A stretch of DNA of 64,000 nt, from assembly GCF_040869045.1 (NCBI RefSeq), contig NC_090321.1, positions 78,711,183 through 78,775,182 on the forward strand, given 5' to 3'. The DNA comes from Eurosta solidaginis. Its lineage: Eukaryota > Arthropoda > Insecta > Diptera > Tephritidae. Both the position numbers and the translations under genes were made by a program. Below the pieces are notes generated by a model that made no database searches, was not told the DNA's origin, and saw only the letters and a program-made list of their open reading frames with translations. This document shows positions 1-9,489 of this stretch, piece by piece. Numbering within the stretch: position 1 is the first letter of the stretch; each line of letters begins with the position of its first letter.

Positions 1-1043
1 GTGTTGGTACTGTTGGTGGTTGTTGCGCTCTGGTGGCAATAAAACTTCGTGTTGACTTTTACGACCTGTATGACTTGGTGCTAATTGGGCGTTCGTTGTA
101 TTACGCTGCAGCGTACTGCTGGCCCTGGAGGCGGACGCTGTTCCAAAGGTGGTAGTGTACTTCGTAGACGTAGAGAAAGGGGTTTATTTGCGGATACCAA
201 GGGTTCTCATCACAATTAGTTTAGTGCCGTCTGAATCCGAATCGGAATCACTAGTACTTTCCTCACTAGGTGTGACTGTGAAACGCCGACCTACTTCAAC
301 TGGATATTCTATACGTCGAGTTTGTGCCAACACAACACAACCGTTGTAATGTTTATTACCACCCAAAATAGACGAGTAGAAAAGAGGTTTGTCGGAACGG
401 ACTTTGCGCTATCGACTCTTCCTAGTTTCTGGGCATTTACTTGAATACGTGCACAGCCGGCGAGGGTGTTTTGCGATTAGTTGGGGATGCGCAGTTGATG
501 TGAGCCATAAAGTTACTGAAGCAGTATCGGTGCTTGACGCCTTTGCTGTAGATGTTGTGCCAATAGATGTTACACGATCCTTTTGTATAATCGCAGGGCC
601 GCCAAAAATTAGGCTGAAGCAAATCACAAATCTTCTCGTTTGTATAACGCCTTAAATGAATAATTTTACAATAAACCTTTTTGTTTTATAAAATTTTTCC
701 GATTAACTGGGCAAAACTCTTGCTTTTTTCCCGGCCGGAAAAAGTGGCTATCGTTTTCGCTGCTTTTTTTTTCTAAATTTCCCACTCCTTCTTCGTTTTA
801 CTTGCGGCCGGAAAACTCGTGGCTATTTTTTTTCTTTTCTTTTCTAAAATTTTCTACTCCTTCTTTGTGTTTCTACGGCCGGAAACTCGTGGTTTTTTTT
901 CGCTAGTTATCGCCGAATTTTTCTTTCTTTGTTTCGATACTTTTGTATCGCAACTTTCGCCCCATCCCCAGTCACTAGGTGTGTTCGCACGAAAACGCTC
1001 CCAAGTGGACCGTAACCGTAGACCATAACAACAGACCGTAACA
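1..1043 (-). mobile_element. Partial long LTR of the giant-LTR gypsy-type family
   Basis: The minus strand starts with TGTTACGGTCTG at 1043 and continues off the left edge. It matches, with divergence, the beginning of the solo LTR at 52957-55698 and of the two LTRs at 28895-36944. Shared blocks are the terminal CCGTAACA (as read on plus), the region around 940-1040, and a protein-like stretch near 184-366 (minus) that reads VGRRFTVTPSE followed by an SD-rich run. Positions about 728-905 hold three imperfect units of roughly 75 bp, each starting with CGGCCGGAAA and followed by T-rich sequence. The right flank begins AGTGTTCGGTTAC. The other LTR and any target duplication are outside the window, so solo LTR versus full element cannot be decided. 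The short ORFs here are not genes of their own. Confidence 0.75.
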
Positions 1044-2747
1044 AGTGTTCGGTTACAACCGAGCTTAGATGCCTTTACTAGTTTTCAATTAAATTACCTC
1101 CCGCGCAGACAATTATTTGGTGCTCGTATTATTTATAAGAATTTGCTTATAACTCCGGATTTCTTCGCGTCTTGCACGTTTTCTTCAAGGGTCTTTGCTC
1201 GTTATTCTTGCGTACTTTGGTACACATAAGTGCAAACTATCTTCGCTTTAAATCGATAATCACATTTAATCGGTTATTGCGTACATTTTTGTTAAACCCC
1301 ACTTATTTGTGCACTTTTTATTATTATTCATATACTGAGTACTGCCTTCGGGACGTCAATGTCCAACTCGACTCTTTTCTTTTTTTATTAGTATTGAGTA
1401 TTCATAGCAAAATTTTCTAGAAAGTTCCAGAGTGCATGGGGTACATCCGCGTGGGCGAGCAGCGCACAAACCGACCAATACCTCCTGAGAACCACCACGT
1501 CTTCCTTGGGCTTCTTCGTTTTATTGCCTTTATATCGTGCCCGATTTTTTTTACTGATTTTTGTAGTTTGACCAAATTGTCCTGCCTTGTAAGTTTTTTC
1601 TTTGTTGATTTTGTTATTTCGCATTCGTTGATGTCCAGATTATCATCAGAATAGTTCCGGGTGTTCTCGAAACAGAGTTTTAGTTACCAGCAAAAAACCG
1701 GAAAAAAAAGAAACCACCACCGCACAGCAAACGACGCCACGTTTTTTCTTTTTTTTTTTTCTTCCTTTTTTCCAAAAATTTTTTATCTCCTCCTAGGGAT
1801 GCGAAAAAACCAGTTATCTCCTTGTGGCGGCCATTATCGAATGGTTCATTGTTATGGTTAGCTCATCCCTACAGCACTATACATGTCGCGTTCCGGTTGT
1901 CAAATCTTTGTATTGATGTTAGGTGAATGGAACGTAGAGAAAGCGTAAAACATTGCAACTTTTGCTAAATTAGGTAAAATTTTACCACCACGACAGTGCA
2001 TAATTGCCAATGCTTCGGTTGCATTTTGCGATAGCCATCTCCTTTTGACAATCTCTGTGCCAGTACAATGAAACGAGTAAGATCAGCTGATGAGATGAGC
2101 CACCTACACCATTGCGCCAGGTGTTATTGAAAATTCGTCAATGTCATGGGAATTTCTGGCGATACCACCCACACGAAACTAACAAAATTTTGTTTTAAGC
2201 ACCCCAGGCAGACATGAGTGAGGGTGAATCCTGCCTTTTCCCTATCACTAGCCAACTGGTACGTTCCAAGGTTGAATCTCCCAAGTGGACCATAACAAAA
2301 CGTTGCGACTAAAAGGAAAAAAATTGCGGCAGATGTAAAGTTATCAAACGTTAATAGTTGCTTAACTTTTCGTTACGTGCTTAATAAAGCATTCGTTTTG
2401 TGAACTTTCACGAAATTCGTATGCCCTAACTTTTTTGCCAAAATTTAAGTCGTACGCAAAGCCAACATAGTACGTCGTCGACTTGAGTCCGAATTTTTGC
2501 TGGGATAAACTGTTTAAGTGTTTTTTTTTGTATTGGTGTATTACTGCGGCATTACATGTAGGTAGCGAAAACTACGCTATTCATTTCTTTTCATCGCTCT
2601 CCCATGCAATACATTCAGTTGTCTCATGGTGGTTTTGTTGTTTGCTGCGTTGTAAATTGTTCAGTTATTTTGTGCTCAGCGTAGTGAGTTGATATTTTCA
2701 CCGGCAAATAATAAACAAAAATATTTAAATAAATAAATAACTGCAAA
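1044..2747. other. Non-coding sequence upstream of exon 1, with repeat remnants
   Basis: No coding sequence is recognised. Positions 1044-1085 resemble the terminal hairpin of the Helentron-like repeat (GTTCGGTTAC then CCGAG and CTTAG), so the LTR to the left probably sits in a decayed copy. Long T- and A-runs at 1735-1790 resemble the T-rich part of the giant LTR, and AAGTGGACCATAACA near 2283-2297 resembles its terminus, suggesting an older fragment. The 300 bp before 2748 are the presumed promoter and 5' leader of the split gene. TCAGTT near 2608 and 2660 could be an initiator, but I cannot choose one. Confidence 0.4.
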
Positions 2748-2913
2748 ATGATAAGTAAAAGGCATTTGAATCATCTTAATTATATTCAAATAAAAAATTT
2801 TATAGCCCAGTTGAGAAGCTTGCAGCAAGAGTTTTGTGGATCTAATCCCGGACCCTCTAAATCGAACGAAGAAATTTTAATATTTATGGCTCAGAATTTC
2901 GACGAGTTGAAAA
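2748..2913 (+). CDS. First coding exon of a split gene (DUF4806-like protein?)
   Basis: The ATG at 2748 opens a 55-codon frame ending in phase 1 at a consensus donor, A|GTGAGT (2914-2919). Joined to the exon at 38340, the split codon becomes AGA and the frame runs on as NFDELK-R-QVNDLVKEL, a continuous amphipathic coiled coil. Phase compatibility, strong splice sites on both sides and a secondary structure that continues across the junction all support one gene. The exon product is basic and unremarkable (it starts MISKRHLNHL and contains GPSKSNEEI). An LTR element begins only 22 bp past the donor. The ATG is preceded by an A-rich leader typical of insect starts. The DUF4806 assignment rests on exon 2 and is inference. 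Readthrough into the intron would add about 30 residues, which I regard as spurious. Confidence 0.55.
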
Positions 2914-2935
2914 GTGAGTATGCCCATATATATAT

Positions 2936-3607
2936 TGTAACGAATTTGCTGCAAATCCTCTTATTTGCCCCTTTTGCTAGGTTCGTATCGCTAAACTGTT
3001 GAATAAATAACTCCAATATTGAATAATGGAAAAATGGCCTTTATTAAAATGCTTCACAATAACACTCAAACTGTGCAACGAATAGCTTAATAACCAAACT
3101 GATAGCTCAAATGAAACTCCACTAATCAAAATAATACTGGTATTGCTCGCTAGATATCTTTTTAGTCGTAACTGCTGATCAACTCAAATCAAACTGAATT
3201 CCTCTTACTCGCCTACACCGCTTTTATAGTTTATGCTGCATACTTCTAGGCTCTTCGATTTCCAGAAGTTACTAGTTGTTTCGGCTACAAAATCGCCAGC
3301 CACAACTACGTGCACAAATTATTGCTCTCTCTTGTGACAACTCAGATAAGATATATGCATGTGTTTGTAGTTTACAGTCTCCCGCACACACATAAGCGTA
3401 TAAGTAAATTCATCGGTGTGTGACATCTCATCTCTCGCTGCCTTGTATGTAAATGTTGCTCGTCGGAATGTGTACGTATGTGTAGACGCAATTATTGATT
3501 CGTTTATGTAGATACATAATGATTGAATTATTGATGTGAATTCACGTCACTGCTTAGCATCGGCCTGGAGATGGCAGCACTCCTCAGTTTTGCTAATATT
3601 CGTAACA
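2936..3607 (-). repeat. 3' LTR of the short gypsy-type element
   Basis: Partner of the LTR at 6136-6807 and the same length. Differences are visible near 3170 (a T/C in the run TATCTTTTTAG) and 3233 (TTTATGC versus TTTACGC). Confidence 0.9.
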
Positions 3608-3618
3608 CTGCCCTCCAC

Positions 3619-6084
3619 CTAAGTCTGATCGTCCCGATCAGACAAATCTCCCAATCTAAACGCCGCTAGCATCTCCAAATGTACCACTCTTCTAATCCGT
3701 GGTTTCCCAGTGGTTTGTATGCGGTAGATGGTATCACTGATCTTCTTCACAACTTTGTACGGGCCTTCCCAACTGCACCGAAATTTGGCTGGAACACCTT
3801 TCCGCCGGTGAGGGTTGTTTAACAGTACCAAATCACCCGCCAAGAAACCTTCCGAATTAGAGTTCTTGTCATGCCAGTGTTTCATCTTATTACTCATTAC
3901 CCTGGGCCGTTCCTTCACACTCTGTTGTTTGGTCAATGAACCACTTCGTAGAGCTTGCGCTGGACGGATTTGCTTTGCATAATCGGTATCGTTCCCACAT
4001 TTCACAAGAGTAGTGCGCTCCGGCTTGAAACTACCCTCGCATTCTTTCTTGGAAATTCGTTGCTTCGTTTTCCTGCGTCTTTTAGGTTTTGTCAATGCCA
4101 GTGTTTCTCTCGCAGGTACTTTTGATTTTGATTTATTTGGCCCATTCGATCTATCAACCTTTGCCTTTGACTTTCGTGGTCTTTGTCGAGTCTTTTCCAC
4201 CAGTACCCGATTACTGCTTAACCCTTTTTCCAAACTAAAGTTAAGTGGTATGTCCTGGTTCTTATAGCGCATAATTTTTCTCCGCATATCGATCCTGACG
4301 TCATGGTCAACCAAGAAGTCCACTCCCAATATGACTTCATCAACGATCTCCGCCACAACGAATTTGTGTAGAACCATGACTTTTCCAATTAATACCTCAC
4401 ATACCACTTCGCCTTGAACTTGGTTATACTCGCCAGTGACCGTACGCAACTTTGCTCCAGGTAACGGTTTTACTCTCCTGTTGACCAAGTCAGATCGGAT
4501 CAAGGAATGAGATGCGCCCGTATCTACAGTCAGTACTCGTTCTTTGCCATCCACATTCCCTCTGACGGTAATACTGCTCGATTTTCTACCAATTTGCGAC
4601 ACAGATATCACAGGGCATTCAATAGCTGGATCTAGCCCTCTACCTCTTACTCGCTCTTTCTCATCTCCTCCAGTTTTGCGTTTACGGCCACCCACATTGT
4701 TGGAACTATTAAGACCAAGATCGCAATGACATGCTATGTGACCGGACTTCCCGCATTTGAAGCATTTGATAACTTTTTCACTTCGCTTTTGCGATCCTTT
4801 CAGTGCCTCCAATATTGCGTCTACCCACTCTGGCCTGTCTACTTCCACACGGCGTGCTTTGAAAACTGGCTTACACAGAAGCGACGCTGTTTCCTGAATC
4901 AGAGCATGTGATACCGTTTCTGCGAATGTTGGCTTTGGGTTTGCGTATGTAGCTCGCTTTGTTTCGAAATCCCGTATGCCATTTATAAAGCTTTGAATCT
5001 TTACCCTTTCAGTGTATTGCACGGGTGCGTCCGCATTCGCTAAATGTGCTAGCCTTTCAATATCCGACGCAAACTCTTGCAATGTCTCGTTAGCTTTTTG
5101 GTAGCGGTTTTGCAATTCTATTTGAAATATCTGTTTCCTGTGTTCGCTTCCGTATCGCCGTTCTACAGCAGCCATCAATGCGTCATAACTGTTCCGTTCG
5201 TACTCTGGAATAGTCTGTAAGATTTCGGCAGCTGGTCCTTTCAATGCTACGAAGAGTGCGGCAACTTTATCTTCCACATTCCAGTTGTTCACTGCTGCGG
5301 TCTTCTCAAACTGTAGCTTAAAGACCTGGAAAGGAACAGAACCGTCAAAGGATGGTGTTTTTACCTTTGAATTACTAGTTGAGACTGCTGGGCGATTCAG
5401 TTGCAACTGCTCGATACGTCCTCTCAAAGCATCCACCTCGGCCTCGATTTTTTCTTCAAACTGTAAAATTTTTGTATCTTGCGCCTCCAACTTCGAGGAA
5501 ATACGTCCTTCTTGCTCTTCCAGTTGAGCAGAGATTTGCGATGATATCTGTGCTGAAATTTGAGCCGACATTTCGGATATCCGTGCCTCTTGTGCTTCAA
5601 TCTTCGCTGTTATACGGTTCTCCTGCGATTCCAGCTGAGATGACATTTGCGACGACATTTCGGATATACGCGTTTCTTGTGCTTCCATCTGGGATACCAT
5701 ATACGTCTTCTGTTCTTCTAGTTGTGATGACATATTTGTGGATATTTGTGATGACATTTCTGTTATACGTGCCTCTTGTGCTTCCAGTTGAGATGCCAGT
5801 TGCGACGACATTGATGCTACTGTCGATGTTTGTGCAGATATTGCAGCCAATATCATGTTCAAGTCTGTGCTGCTAACCGTCTGCGATGTTTCGTTTTTCT
5901 CTTCAATTTTCGTTGTCTCCTCGCCATCAAGATGAAAGACATACTCTTCCACATCAATTCCTTCTGCTTTCATTGCCTCTCGAAGCCGTGCCTGAAGTTC
6001 AAGTTTAACGCCGCTTGTATTCAATCCACGGCTCTCCAACTCCTTCTTCAGCTGCTGGATCCTCAATTCACTGAACTTTGCCAT
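3619..6084 (-). CDS. Chimeric Gag-protease-integrase C-terminus polyprotein, 821 aa
   Basis: One uninterrupted frame. Residues about 1-45 look like a SAP-type DNA-binding helix pair (LRIQQLKKELESRGL). Residues about 75-215 are a long coiled coil built of repeated MSSQ/QEARI heptads. Residues about 230-420 are a retrotransposon gag domain (FDGSVPFQVFKLQFEK). A CCHC knuckle CFKCGKSGHIACHC lies near 450, and an aspartic protease active site VDTGASHSL near 530. After about residue 740 the sequence is a GPY/F-type integrase tail (GDLVLLNN, WEGPYKVVKK, HLEML). Reverse transcriptase, RNase H and the integrase catalytic core are missing, yet the frame stays open across the join. Expected role is virus-like particle assembly and self-cleavage in trans with an autonomous partner. 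Start chosen at the first ATG, 51 bp inside the 5' LTR. Confidence 0.85.
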   Translation of the reverse strand: MAKFSELRIQQLKKELESRGLNTSGVKLELQARLREAMKAEGIDVEEYVFHLDGEETTKIEEKNETSQTVSSTDLNMILAAISAQTSTVASMSSQLASQLEAQEARITEMSSQISTNMSSQLEEQKTYMVSQMEAQETRISEMSSQMSSQLESQENRITAKIEAQEARISEMSAQISAQISSQISAQLEEQEGRISSKLEAQDTKILQFEEKIEAEVDALRGRIEQLQLNRPAVSTSNSKVKTPSFDGSVPFQVFKLQFEKTAAVNNWNVEDKVAALFVALKGPAAEILQTIPEYERNSYDALMAAVERRYGSEHRKQIFQIELQNRYQKANETLQEFASDIERLAHLANADAPVQYTERVKIQSFINGIRDFETKRATYANPKPTFAETVSHALIQETASLLCKPVFKARRVEVDRPEWVDAILEALKGSQKRSEKVIKCFKCGKSGHIACHCDLGLNSSNNVGGRKRKTGGDEKERVRGRGLDPAIECPVISVSQIGRKSSSITVRGNVDGKERVLTVDTGASHSLIRSDLVNRRVKPLPGAKLRTVTGEYNQVQGEVVCEVLIGKVMVLHKFVVAEIVDEVILGVDFLVDHDVRIDMRRKIMRYKNQDIPLNFSLEKGLSSNRVLVEKTRQRPRKSKAKVDRSNGPNKSKSKVPARETLALTKPKRRRKTKQRISKKECEGSFKPERTTLVKCGNDTDYAKQIRPAQALRSGSLTKQQSVKERPRVMSNKMKHWHDKNSNSEGFLAGDLVLLNNPHRRKGVPAKFRCSWEGPYKVVKKISDTIYRIQTTGKPRIRRVVHLEMLAAFRLGDLSDRDDQT

Positions 6085-6135
6085 GTCCTTGTTGTCCTCT
6101 AGAATTTATCCAACAATTCCTCTTCTGACACCAAT

Positions 6136-6807
6136 TGTAACGAATTTGCTGCAAATCCTCTTATTTGCCCCTTTTGCTAGGTTCGTATCGCTAAACTGTT
6201 GAATAAATAACTCCAATATTGAATAATGGAAAAATGGCCTTTATTAAAATGCTTCACAATAACACTCAAACTGTGCAACGAATAGCTTAATAACCAAACT
6301 GATAGCTCAAATGAAACTCCACTAATCAAAATAATACTGGTATTGCTCGCTAGATATCTTCTTAGTCGTAACTGCTGATCAACTCAAATCAAACTGAATT
6401 CCTCTTACTCGCCTACACCGCTTTTATAGTTTACGCTGCATACTTCTAGGCTCTTCGATTTCCAGAAGTTACTAGTTGTTTCGGCTACAAAATCGCCAGC
6501 CACAACTACGTGCACAAATTATTGCTCTCTCTTGTGACAACTCAGATAAGATATATGCATGTGTTTGTAGTTTACAGTCTCCCGCACACACATAAGCGTA
6601 TAAGTAAATTCATCGGTGTGTGACATCTCATCTCTCGCTGCCTTGTATGTAAATGTTGCTCGTCGGAATGTGTACGTATGTGTAGACGCAATTATTGATT
6701 CGTTTATGTAGATACATAATGATTGAATTATTGATGTGAATTCACGTCACTGCTTAGCATCGGCCTGGAGATGGCAGCACTCCTCAGTTTTGCTAATATT
6801 CGTAACA
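6136..6807 (-). repeat. 5' LTR of the short gypsy-type element
   Basis: On minus it begins TGTTACGAATATT and ends TTCGTTACA. It aligns end to end with 2936-3607. Near-identity of the pair indicates a young insertion. The primer-binding-like site lies immediately inside. Confidence 0.9.
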
Positions 6808-6811
6808 ATAT

Positions 6812-7180
6812 GTACATACAAACATACATATGTAGATATGTTTACATACAGTGAATCAATAAAGTTTTGGTACCGCAATTCTTGATTTTTTACATTTCCA
6901 AAATCTAAGAAGCCGTGCTCAATGTGGAATAGCATTCTAAAGAGTTGTAGTGGATTTCTTATTATTATGCACCTGCTGTTAACGTTCGAATCGCTGAACT
7001 GTCGAATAAATAACTCCAATATTCAGTATGTATAGTAGCTGCTAACGAAAACTGCTTAAACTTTTTATTGTTATGTTACAAAGAAATATCCTTATTTACT
7101 TTCAAAGGAGCACTTAATTACATCTCTCTTTAAAATCCATATGATTTGGACATTTTTAATTAACCTATCACAATTGGTTA
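6812..7180. other. Intronic non-coding stretch with an LTR fragment and a distant inverted repeat
   Basis: TACATA/TATGTA microsatellite at about 6808-6850. Positions about 6981-7030 resemble an internal piece of the short gypsy LTR (GAATAAATAACTCCAATATT). Positions about 7033-7155, read on minus, closely match 26300-26420 on plus. No gene is seen. Confidence 0.5.
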
Positions 7181-8376
7181 TGCCCCTATTACCGTTTACA
7201 ACTCAACTTTGGTTGGGTTGAAATTTCGCAATTTGGTATTACCGATTACAACTCAACCTGTCAAAAAAAAAAATGTCCGTTGAGTTGTCCAGTCTAACAA
7301 CTTTTTGTGTCATTACCGTTTACAACCTTGTGTTGGTGTAGTTGTCAAAGACGTCAAAATCTTACAACTGATTACTAGCAGTTGTCTCATACAATTTTGC
7401 AGTTGTTTTGAAAAAAATGTTAAGTTTTAGAAGACGGTTCACCACCTAATTTGTAACAAAAATTTTTAAAGTTGGTATCAAAAGACACGTTTCGACTTCC
7501 GATTTAAGAATCCGAAAACAAAAATTTAAAATAAAATTTAATTAAAAATTTAATTTTTGTCATATCATTTCGGTTCAAATTTTCATATGGTTGTATTTTA
7601 CCAGATTTTTTGTACACACTAATGCAGAAAGGCGTTGGACCCACCCAGGGTTATTTTTACAAATCGCGGCCAAATGCCGCCAACACAGAAAGATCTTCTG
7701 TGCAAAAAAAAAACTGTGGATCGGGCCTCATATTCCGGACCCTCTCTGGGCCCTTTTGTGGGTTTTTGTAAATATTCTTCGACAGAAATAAAATTTTTAA
7801 TTTCCGCTTTCGAAACCTAAAAGCTTTTGCTGTTTGGGTTTTAATCCACTTCGCACAAATATGCTCCTCAATAATATCTAAAACCAGTCCAGCACCAAAA
7901 TCATTTCCACAGCATTTTTGATAGCTGCCGTCAGCAAGGAATCGGAGTGGGGCGCATAATTTTAAAATAGGGGTACAGCCTTCCCTCGAACGCGTTTGCG
8001 GAAATGGTTCTTAATTGTGTTTAGTAATGAAAAAAATGGTTCCTTTCAAATCTTGAAAATAACTTCATTTGAAGCTCATCTTTTGTCACTTAAACATTTT
8101 CTTAATTGGTGATTGGTAGTTCCAAGGGATTGGAATGATAATATAATATCTTGTAATAACAAAATCACTTTTGCAAATGCTTAAATTTTCGCCACAAATT
8201 GATCAGCTGTTCATTTATCTGTCAAATCATCACTTTCTTATGTTGGCAGCACCAATTCAACTTCAACTGAAATAAGTTGCAATTCGTAATACCAAACAGG
8301 AGTTGAGTTGTCTGAAAGTTGAGTTGTTTTAATTAAAACCCAACTAAGTTGAGTTGTATACCGTAATAGGCCCTTT
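7181..8376. mobile_element. Non-autonomous TIR element, PIF/Harbinger-like
   Basis: The ends are inverted repeats. The left begins TGCCCCTATTACCG and the right, reverse complemented, AGGGCCTATTACGG; both continue with ACAACTCAACTT and TTGGGTT. A TTA trinucleotide flanks both sides (7178-7180 and 8377-8379), fitting the TWA duplications of PIF/Harbinger. Subterminal GTTGAGTTGT / ACAACTCAAC motifs recur in opposite orientation over about 100 bp at each end. The 1.2-kb interior has only short ORFs and no transposase. The outermost TIR bases do not match perfectly, so the superfamily is tentative. Confidence 0.6.
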
Positions 8377-8379
8377 ATT

Positions 8380-8995
8380 ACCGGGGACGATTGCTAAAAT
8401 ACGACCAAAACAGTCGGGGCAGGTATTAATATACGCGTTTTGCCTCGCTTTCAATAACTCGAAACCTTTTTCTCTTCGGACTATTGATAACAGGACAAAA
8501 CGCGTCTTTTCATTTCTCTTTCCACATTTCTGGACGGGTTATTGCAGTAGACCTGGGTTTCAAACTGTTTATCGCGGAGAACTTTTGAACAGGTATAAAA
8601 ACTTAGCACCCGTGTTTGTATTCTTAATGCTGGACGTCCTCAGATATCCCAATTCAGTACTTTTGTATAATTTTCTATAGGACCCAAATAGGTGCACTAC
8701 ATTTTCATACTGCAATCTACTCATAATACACATAGTACAGGTTTACAAGTATGATATGTATGAGATGGAAACAATTAGTTTCTCTTTCTAACACACCGCT
8801 GTTTGACACTTCGGTCAGTGTCAAACTATTGTGAAACTCAGTGGAACCTGCGTGGAAGATGCGTTTGACACTGAACGAAGTGAAAAAAGATATATAAATA
8901 TACAACTCAAAAGATAAAATTTAAGATATATCGAGATTTCAACAATGTTATATTACAAACAAAGAAATATTAATGAACATTACTATTTAATTTCA
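8380..8995. other. Unassigned intronic sequence with a small perfect hairpin
   Basis: No gene or known element seen. Positions 8801-8826 form a perfect 10-bp inverted repeat, GTTTGACACT, around a 6-base loop. Half of it recurs near 8861 (GTTTGACACTGAACG). A TTA/TAA triplet run near 8998-9012 probably marks the 3' tail of the LINE that follows. Confidence 0.4.
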
Positions 8996-9057
8996 AAATA
9001 TAATAATAATAAGAAATATGAGTAGAAATAAGATCTTATGCCGAAATCTTATACTGG

Positions 9058-9358
9058 CGGAATGCATCAGATTCCGCTCAGCATGATATCGGAATGCAGT
9101 GGATTCCAATCTCCCTGCTGGAATGCAACAAGATTCCAATCAGCATGTCATGGGAATCCGGCAGTGCTAAGAGTAGTGTAATGAGGATACGCCATCACAA
9201 GGCATAAAAAAGTAACATGACCTGTGTTGTTGGAATGCACCGGATTCCAATCAGCTCGATGCCTGACCCATAAGATTATACTGCCGGAATGCATACGATT
9301 CCGGTCAGTGACTCATGAAAAAGCATGTTTTTTACGTTTTTGGAATGCACCAGATTCC
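9058..9358 (-). repeat. Six palindromic GGAATGCA...GATTCC motifs in the LINE 3' UTR
   Basis: Copies at 9058-9076, 9091-9107, 9120-9137, 9232-9248, 9284-9304 and 9342-9358. Each pairs GGAAT with ATTCC around a variable centre and most are followed by a TCAGC-like trimer. The outermost and fifth copies extend to CGGAAT...ATTCCG. They would form short stem-loops in the LINE RNA just upstream of its 3' end. Spacing is irregular (about 30 to 110 bp), so this is not a simple tandem repeat. Confidence 0.8.
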
Positions 9359-9489
9359 AATCAACACAGTACTATCTTGTTCCTTCTTAATGATACATAT
9401 TGATAAATGTTCCTCCATCCTTAAGCGAAATAGTTCCTGTTTTTTATCGAAGGAATAAAATGCGGGCAAATTAAATTAGCTTGTATCTC

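Larger units (their letters stand above)
2936..6807 (-). mobile_element. Short Ty3/gypsy-type LTR retrotransposon, internally deleted, recently inserted
   Basis: Two 672-bp LTRs (2936-3607 and 6136-6807) flank one minus-strand ORF. The LTRs differ at only about two visible positions. The element starts TGTAACG and ends CGTAACA on plus, and is flanked by a 4-bp duplication ATAT (2932-2935 and 6808-6811), usual for gypsy elements. On minus, a TGGTGTCAGAAG primer-binding-like site lies three bases inside the 5' LTR (about 6122-6133), and a purine tract AGGTGGAGGGCAG precedes the 3' LTR (about 3608-3620). At 3.87 kb it lacks reverse transcriptase, RNase H and most of integrase, so it must rely on a full-length relative. 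A diverged solo LTR of the same family is at 51253-51773, and a short LTR-like fragment lies near 6981-7030. Confidence 0.9.

Noticed and set aside
149..655. Several ORFs of 60-90 codons on both strands
   Set aside because: They lie within the partial long LTR and are not conserved as ATG-led ORFs in the other copies. Only the VGRRFT frame is worth noting.
5379..5876. 165-codon plus ORF
   Set aside because: Antisense shadow of the repetitive coiled-coil part of Gag.
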